Assembly: GCA_900175165.2 (NCBI GenBank)
Contig: FWWN02000347.1
Location: 1-11,506 of the forward strand
DNA length: 11,506 nucleotides
Direction of reading: 5' to 3'
Source of the DNA: Rhizomucor pusillus
Lineage: Eukaryota; Mucoromycota; Mucoromycetes; Mucorales; Lichtheimiaceae
Shown: positions 8,830 to 11,506 of the stretch, one piece after another
Position numbering within the stretch: the first letter of the stretch is position 1
Layout: every line of letters begins with the position of its first letter
Position numbers and translations under genes: made by a program
Notes under the pieces: generated by a model
What the model was told of the DNA's origin: nothing
Database searches by the model: none
The model's input: only the letters and a program-made list of their open reading frames with translations

Positions 8830-9057
8830 GGATAGAGCTGAGAAAAGCTCTTCCAAGGATCTGCTGCTGATATTCTGAGTGCTGGTGCAGCTTAACTAAT
8901 GATATATGACTTAATGCCCTATTTGCAGTGTATAAGAAAGCTAGAACCACCTGCTAACGCTCCAGTACTTAACATTATCTCGTTGACGTGAGTTTCATGA
9001 AAGAATGATGTCTTTTGGGTCAGTTGCAGAATGTGTTTCTTGTAGTTGTAGAACAAG
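8830..9057. other. Upstream region of the PD-(D/E)XK gene, no gene seen
   Basis: Would contain the promoter of the gene starting at 8829. No clear TATA box or CAAT element stands out. Frames here are short or are extensions of the shadowed upstream frame of exon 1. Confidence 0.3.
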
Positions 9058-9068
9058 TTTATTGTTCT

Positions 9069-9178
9069 CCCGCTCTTGGCGGGGACCACGCATCGTGTCG
9101 GGACAGGGCAGACGCGGGCAAAAGGGAAGACAATGTATAAAAATACATTTTTGAGGAGGGGGCGCGCCAGCAGGCGCC
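9069..9178. repeat. GC-rich cluster of three perfect hairpins
   Basis: CCCGC (9069-9073) pairs with GCGGG (9079-9083) over a 5-base loop; AATGTAT (9132-9138) pairs with ATACATT (9143-9149) over AAAA; GGCGC (9161-9165) pairs with GCGCC (9174-9178) over 8 bases and overlaps the 8-bp palindrome GGCGCGCC (9161-9168). The segment is far more GC-rich than its flanks apart from the middle hairpin. It lies inside the putative short transcription unit. Confidence 0.5.
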
Positions 9179-9415
9179 ACTCGGGACGGAGGGATGCTTA
9201 CATACAGAGAGGAGACTTGCTTGGATAGAATGATATGTACTTGCAAGCAAAAAATACTTGTCATGCCGCACACGCGCCATAGAATATGGATACGATTTTG
9301 GCAGGCAACTTGGAAAATGCGGAGGCAACCATGTCTTTCGGTGACTTGTATAGCGACAGAGCCCAGGGGAAGACGCCAGAGAGCAGAGAAGCTGCATGCA
9401 TAATTCGGTCAAGAG

Positions 9416-9427
9416 GTTTATATAAAC
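9416..9427. promoter_or_regulatory. Perfect 12-bp palindrome GTTTATATAAAC containing a TATA box
   Basis: The sequence is self-complementary, so TATATAAA reads on both strands. On the minus strand it would start transcription toward 9390, upstream of ATG 9332. On the plus strand it is followed at once by ATGCTTCAATC, but no supported gene follows. Confidence 0.35.
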
Positions 9428-9436
9428 ATGCTTCAA

Positions 9437-9583
9437 TCTGCATTAACGATCAATTGTCTGCAATCTTAAAAGATTTTATGTTCTAGCATACCATATCACT
9501 TCTCTTCATTATTTCTGTAAAAGATGAAGAGAAAAAAAAGAAGTGTAGGCGGATTGTTCATTTTATAGGCATCTCAACAAACT
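9437..9583. other. AT-rich spacer, nothing identified
   Basis: Contains a purine run around 9524-9542 and no frame or motif of note. CAACAAA (9575-9581) and TTTGTTG (9583-9589) form a near-perfect inverted repeat around one base, at the edge of the tandem duplication that follows. Confidence 0.3.
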
Positions 9584-9742
9584 TTGTTGTCAGAGACAAT
9601 GCTTTACATCCCGGGAACTTCGAATGTTATTTCACATTATATGATATCATATTATGAACCAATAAAAATCTTCTGTTATCAAAGACAATGCTTACATCTG
9701 GAACATCGAATGCTGTTTCACAGTACAATATCTTTTGTGAAC
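9584..9742. repeat. Degenerate tandem duplication, units of about 77 and 72 bp
   Basis: Unit 1 (9584-9660) and unit 2 (9671-9742) share in order: GACAATGC, TTACATC, GGAAC or GGAACA, TCGAATG, TTTCACA and TGAACC. Both end in TGAACC. Unit 1 contains the perfect 14-bp palindrome ATATGATATCATAT (9639-9652), which is lost in unit 2. A weaker third start (AATCTTCTGTGACG, about 9769) resembles the lead-in to unit 2 (AATCTTCTGTTATC). Confidence 0.7.
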
Positions 9743-9932
9743 CGACCCAGTGACATGTAAGGCCTACGAATCTTCTGTGACGTACCGTATGTACAACGCT
9801 ATTTGGAGCTTTCGATCTTCCTCCAGGAGTTTCCATGGAACTTGCTTACTTCTAAGGCAATTTTGTAGGTGTTTAAAAGTATACTTTGGATAGTGCATTG
9901 CACCGAAACAGACTCGCGTGTCTCTCCCAACC

Positions 9933-10010
9933 CTGGTTTCGCATCCACCATCGAGATTCCAGGTTTATGAGAAACTTGGTTTTGCACCGGCCATCGAAGT
10001 TCCAGGTTTA
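9933..10010. repeat. Two 35-bp repeats at a 43-bp period
   Basis: Copy A (9933-9967) and copy B (9976-10010) match at 28 of 35 positions and both end in TTCCAGGTTTA preceded by CCATCGA. On the minus strand they encode KPGTSMAGAKP and KPGISMVDAKP, but the 43-base period puts the copies one base out of frame with each other. Confidence 0.75.
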
Positions 10011-10309
10011 CTGTTAACAGCAGGGGATAATATCTCTAGGTCATTGGAAACACGTTGTTGATTACTTACGGTTTGGAAGATTCGTCGATATTCGGGATAG
10101 GGAAACATACCTGCAAGAGGATTTGTGGTGTGTGAATTGTCGCTGTCTCATGCAGCTTCGCCATTTTTGTCTGGGTTCCAGAGTCGTAGTCTTAAGGTTA
10201 GGCATTGTAGGCGAGAACGATCCGGATGTGAGAATAGGACGATGTATAAAGTCGGCTATCAAAATGAGCTTCTGCTCAAGGTTATAAGAGTAGCGATATG
10301 AAAATATGA

Positions 10310-10337
10310 TCTCGATAATTACCCACTGTTATCGAGA
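10310..10337. repeat. 9-bp perfect inverted repeat with 10-base loop
   Basis: TCTCGATAA (10310-10318) and TTATCGAGA (10329-10337) are exact reverse complements. The 10-base loop holds, on the minus strand, a candidate GTAATT splice donor starting at 10322. Confidence 0.8.
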
Positions 10338-10500
10338 ATGCAATCTACTTTGTAATGTATATATCAACTGACAGCACTCGATGATAATATACCGCAGTAT
10401 GACATGCAATACGTACGCATCGGGACTGTTGTAGACGCATAGTCTGCTGGAACGTCGAAAAAGGTAGGTTTCACCACAATGGTTGCAATGTCATTGGCAT

Positions 10501-10619
10501 AACATTAACTTGGAGACGAAATGCTGAAGCGAATATCAAAAGAAGAAACTCCAGTTGATTCGTCTTTCGAGGCTTTTATATGCATGCAGAGAAAAAATCA
10601 TGGAAACCTATGCGAAAGC
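10501..10619. other. No supported gene
   Basis: A plus-strand frame starts at ATG 10521 (MLKRISKEETPVDSS) and runs 68 codons into the first copy of the direct repeat. Its composition is ordinary and no family is recognised, so it is not called as a gene. Confidence 0.3.
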
Positions 10620-10700
10620 TTGACATTTCTGAACTTTATCGATCCAAACGGAAATCGAGCAGCAAAGAAGGAAGTTGCACAAAGCGTTGTATCTTTTCGC
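10620..10700. repeat. Direct repeat, copy 1 (81 bp)
   Basis: Begins TTGACATTTCTG and ends CTTTTCGC, with GGAAATCG and GGAAGT in the middle. Copy 2 is at 10951-11030. I estimate about 70% identity by eye, with almost no length change, so the pair is an old duplication. In one plus-strand frame copy 1 reads KRKSSSKEGSCTKRCIFS. Confidence 0.65.
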
Positions 10701-10950
10701 ATGTTAGGTTCAATAATTTCAGGATGAATTCGACGTTTAAGGAATATTTTCAGTGCTTCTCGCTTGGCCTTCAAAAACCTCCATTCTCCGGCGGTTTAGT
10801 CAGACCTGCGCTCACCTGAATTCAAGAGTACGAGGCAAAGCGTGAGATAAGTGTTCAGCCATAAGCACCTTCCCCGTTGTATCATTGATCTTTCTCCATG
10901 ATGACGCTTTTTCAGTATAGAAACTACTGGTAAAATGATGCCAATGTTTG
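10701..10950. other. Unique spacer between the two direct repeat copies
   Basis: No gene recognised. The plus-strand frame through 10819 and the minus-strand frame 11111..10812 are open but show no motif. The sequence does not resemble the repeat units themselves. Confidence 0.3.
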
Positions 10951-11030
10951 TTGACATTTCTGGATTTTAGCAGCAAAGCAGGAAATCGTCGATAAAACAG
11001 GAAGTCGTACAAAATGCTGTTTCTTTCCGC
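10951..11030. repeat. Direct repeat, copy 2 (80 bp)
   Basis: Begins TTGACATTTCTG and ends CTTTCCGC. In the corresponding plus-strand frame it reads KQEIVDKTGSRTKCCFFP, alignable with the copy 1 peptide at K, GS, TK, C and F. The start-to-start distance is 331 bases. Confidence 0.65.
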
Positions 11031-11031
11031 T

Positions 11032-11100
11032 CTCGCTTCGCTCGACGACGGAACGCGAGGAAAAAAGAACTCAACGCAGCTCGCACGCTGCGCGAGCTCG
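11032..11100. repeat. Cluster of hairpin-forming GC-rich repeats
   Basis: CTCGC (11032-11036) pairs with GCGAG (11055-11059), extended by TTC/GAA with a one-base bulge. CGCAGC (11075-11080) pairs with GCTGCG (11087-11092) over 6 bases, followed directly by the 8-bp palindrome CGAGCTCG (11093-11100). Confidence 0.55.
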
Positions 11101-11198
11101 CCAAATCCCAAACCTCTATGTTTTCAGCTAGAAAAGGTGTTATTATGCACGGTGAAAATTTCCGGTGTACGGAAAAATAGAGCCGATCTTATGAAGAT

Positions 11199-11459
11199 AT
11201 GTTCTCCCACTTGGTGGTAAATAATACTATGCCTATTCCATTAACTGATGCGACGGTAAAGCTCCAAACGGGCCATGACAGATCGGTCCGGTCCCAAAAC
11301 GGACAGGCCATCTTCTTAGGACCGCGACTCACGGCCTTACAGCACACGGTCCTTTTATGTAGACCGTTCACCATCGGTCGAGCCATGTTTGTAAACGTTC
11401 ATGTCCCCGTTCATTCTAAGCGATTGTTACATATGATGGCTTACGTAGCAGCTTATTGA
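11199..11459 (+). other. Open frame of 86 codons, mirrored by a minus-strand frame; unassigned
   Basis: The plus frame starts MFSHLVVNNTMPIPL and ends MMAYVAAY. The minus frame 11386..11189 starts MARPMVNGLHKRTVC and includes KKMACPFWDRTDLSWPVWSF. Neither has a family I recognise, and stop-free frames on both strands in a GC-richer segment weaken both. The plus frame is the longer and extends upstream to a TAG at 11178. It could be one exon of a gene running past the window edge. Confidence 0.25.
11318..11353. repeat. 7-bp inverted repeat AGGACCG...CGGTCCT
   Basis: AGGACCG (11318-11324) and CGGTCCT (11347-11353) are exact reverse complements over a 22-base loop. Further CGGTC and GACCG motifs lie nearby (about 11284, 11289, 11362 and 11374), giving several alternative pairings. 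Confidence 0.55.
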
Positions 11460-11506
11460 GTGTTTGCAGTATGTATTTTCCTCCACGTGTTCATGGATGT
11501 ATCTTT

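Larger units (their letters stand above)
9058..9436 (-). other. Possible short minus-strand transcription unit
   Basis: A palindromic TATA element (9416-9427) faces an AATAAA on the minus strand at 9063..9058, enclosing about 350 bases. The first well-placed ATG (9332, context AAGACATGG) opens only 23 codons ending in FYGACAA. The longest frame, 125 codons over 9436..9059, starts inside the TATA region and has no recognisable motif. It may be a noncoding transcript, a spliced short gene or chance. Confidence 0.22.
9933..10500 (-). pseudogene. Possible multi-exon gene remnant with a KPG-x-SM-x2-AKP peptide repeat
   Basis: Unrecognised. Coding-like blocks on the minus strand: NDIATIVVKPTFFDVPADYA then STTVPM (about 10497..10417) ending at a GTACGT donor (10416); a possible 22-base exon 10344..10323 followed by a GTAATT donor; and MAKLHETATIHTPQILLQVC from ATG 10164, in AAAATGG context, to a GTAAGT donor at 10069. 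A 59-nt intron (10069..10011, ending TTAACAG) joins it in frame to KPGTSMAGAKPSF, the first repeat unit. Reading then hits TAA, while the next unit continues one base out of frame. The blocks are consistent with one decayed gene but the links between the upstream ones are guesses. Confidence 0.35.

Noticed and set aside
8537..8950. Single 137-codon minus-strand frame as one exon
   Set aside because: The part upstream of about 8690 is in a different frame from the exon 1 peptide (KEMDAYFIKEIKEI), and its downstream end reads through a GTAAGT donor. Only 8689..8587 is kept as coding.
9161..9178. Rho-independent terminator or tRNA-like structure in the GC-rich hairpin
   Set aside because: There is no T-tract in either orientation, no tRNA arm pattern, and the genome context is eukaryotic.

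Overview
The window looks like fungal nuclear DNA, most likely from Mucoromycota (a Rhizopus/Mucor/Lichtheimia-type genome). The reasons are short introns (about 37-109 nt, mostly 48-71) with GTAAGT-like donors, TGAC/CTAAC-like branch motifs and short AG acceptors; a Tc1/mariner transposase of the kind common in these fungi; and two members of large uncharacterised protein families that I associate with Mucoromycota. The lineage rests on remembered motifs, not a database search. No bacterial signals, tRNA, rRNA or CRISPR were seen.

Every gene I can identify lies on the minus strand, so read right to left. (1) 161-2842: a multi-exon gene of about 11 exons, a lineage-specific family with a possible altered PD-(D/E)XK core, carrying several stops and frameshifts. 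(2) 3238-4509: a Tc1/mariner DD34E transposase with an intact catalytic half and a broken N-terminal half, with a cluster of CGACA motifs upstream at 4619-4740. (3) 5264-6319: a membrane-anchored RING-CH (MARCH-type) ubiquitin ligase with frameshifts and one stop. (4) 6933-7679: coding-like blocks that I cannot name. (5) 7807-8829: a second nuclease-like gene with a clear RPDA...GEVK signature, again with stops and indels.

The right part (8830-11506) has no gene I can name. It holds repeats and foldable DNA: a GC-rich cluster of hairpins (9069-9178), a degenerate tandem duplication of about 75 bp (9584-9742), a 35-bp repeat at a 43-bp period that may encode a KPG-S-M--AKP peptide repeat (9933-10010), a 9-bp inverted repeat around a candidate splice donor (10310-10337), an 80-bp direct repeat (10620-10700 and 10951-11030), and hairpins at 11032-11100 and 11318-11353.

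The common theme is decay. Nearly every readable gene carries one-base indels, often in homopolymers, and TAG/TGA stops that would be CAG, CGA or TGG after a single C-to-T or G-to-A change. Either this is a degenerating, transposon-invaded region or part of the damage is sequencing error; the nonsense codons argue that not all of it is error. The genes do not form a pathway. The two nuclease-like genes and the transposase fit an accessory, mobile-element-rich compartment.
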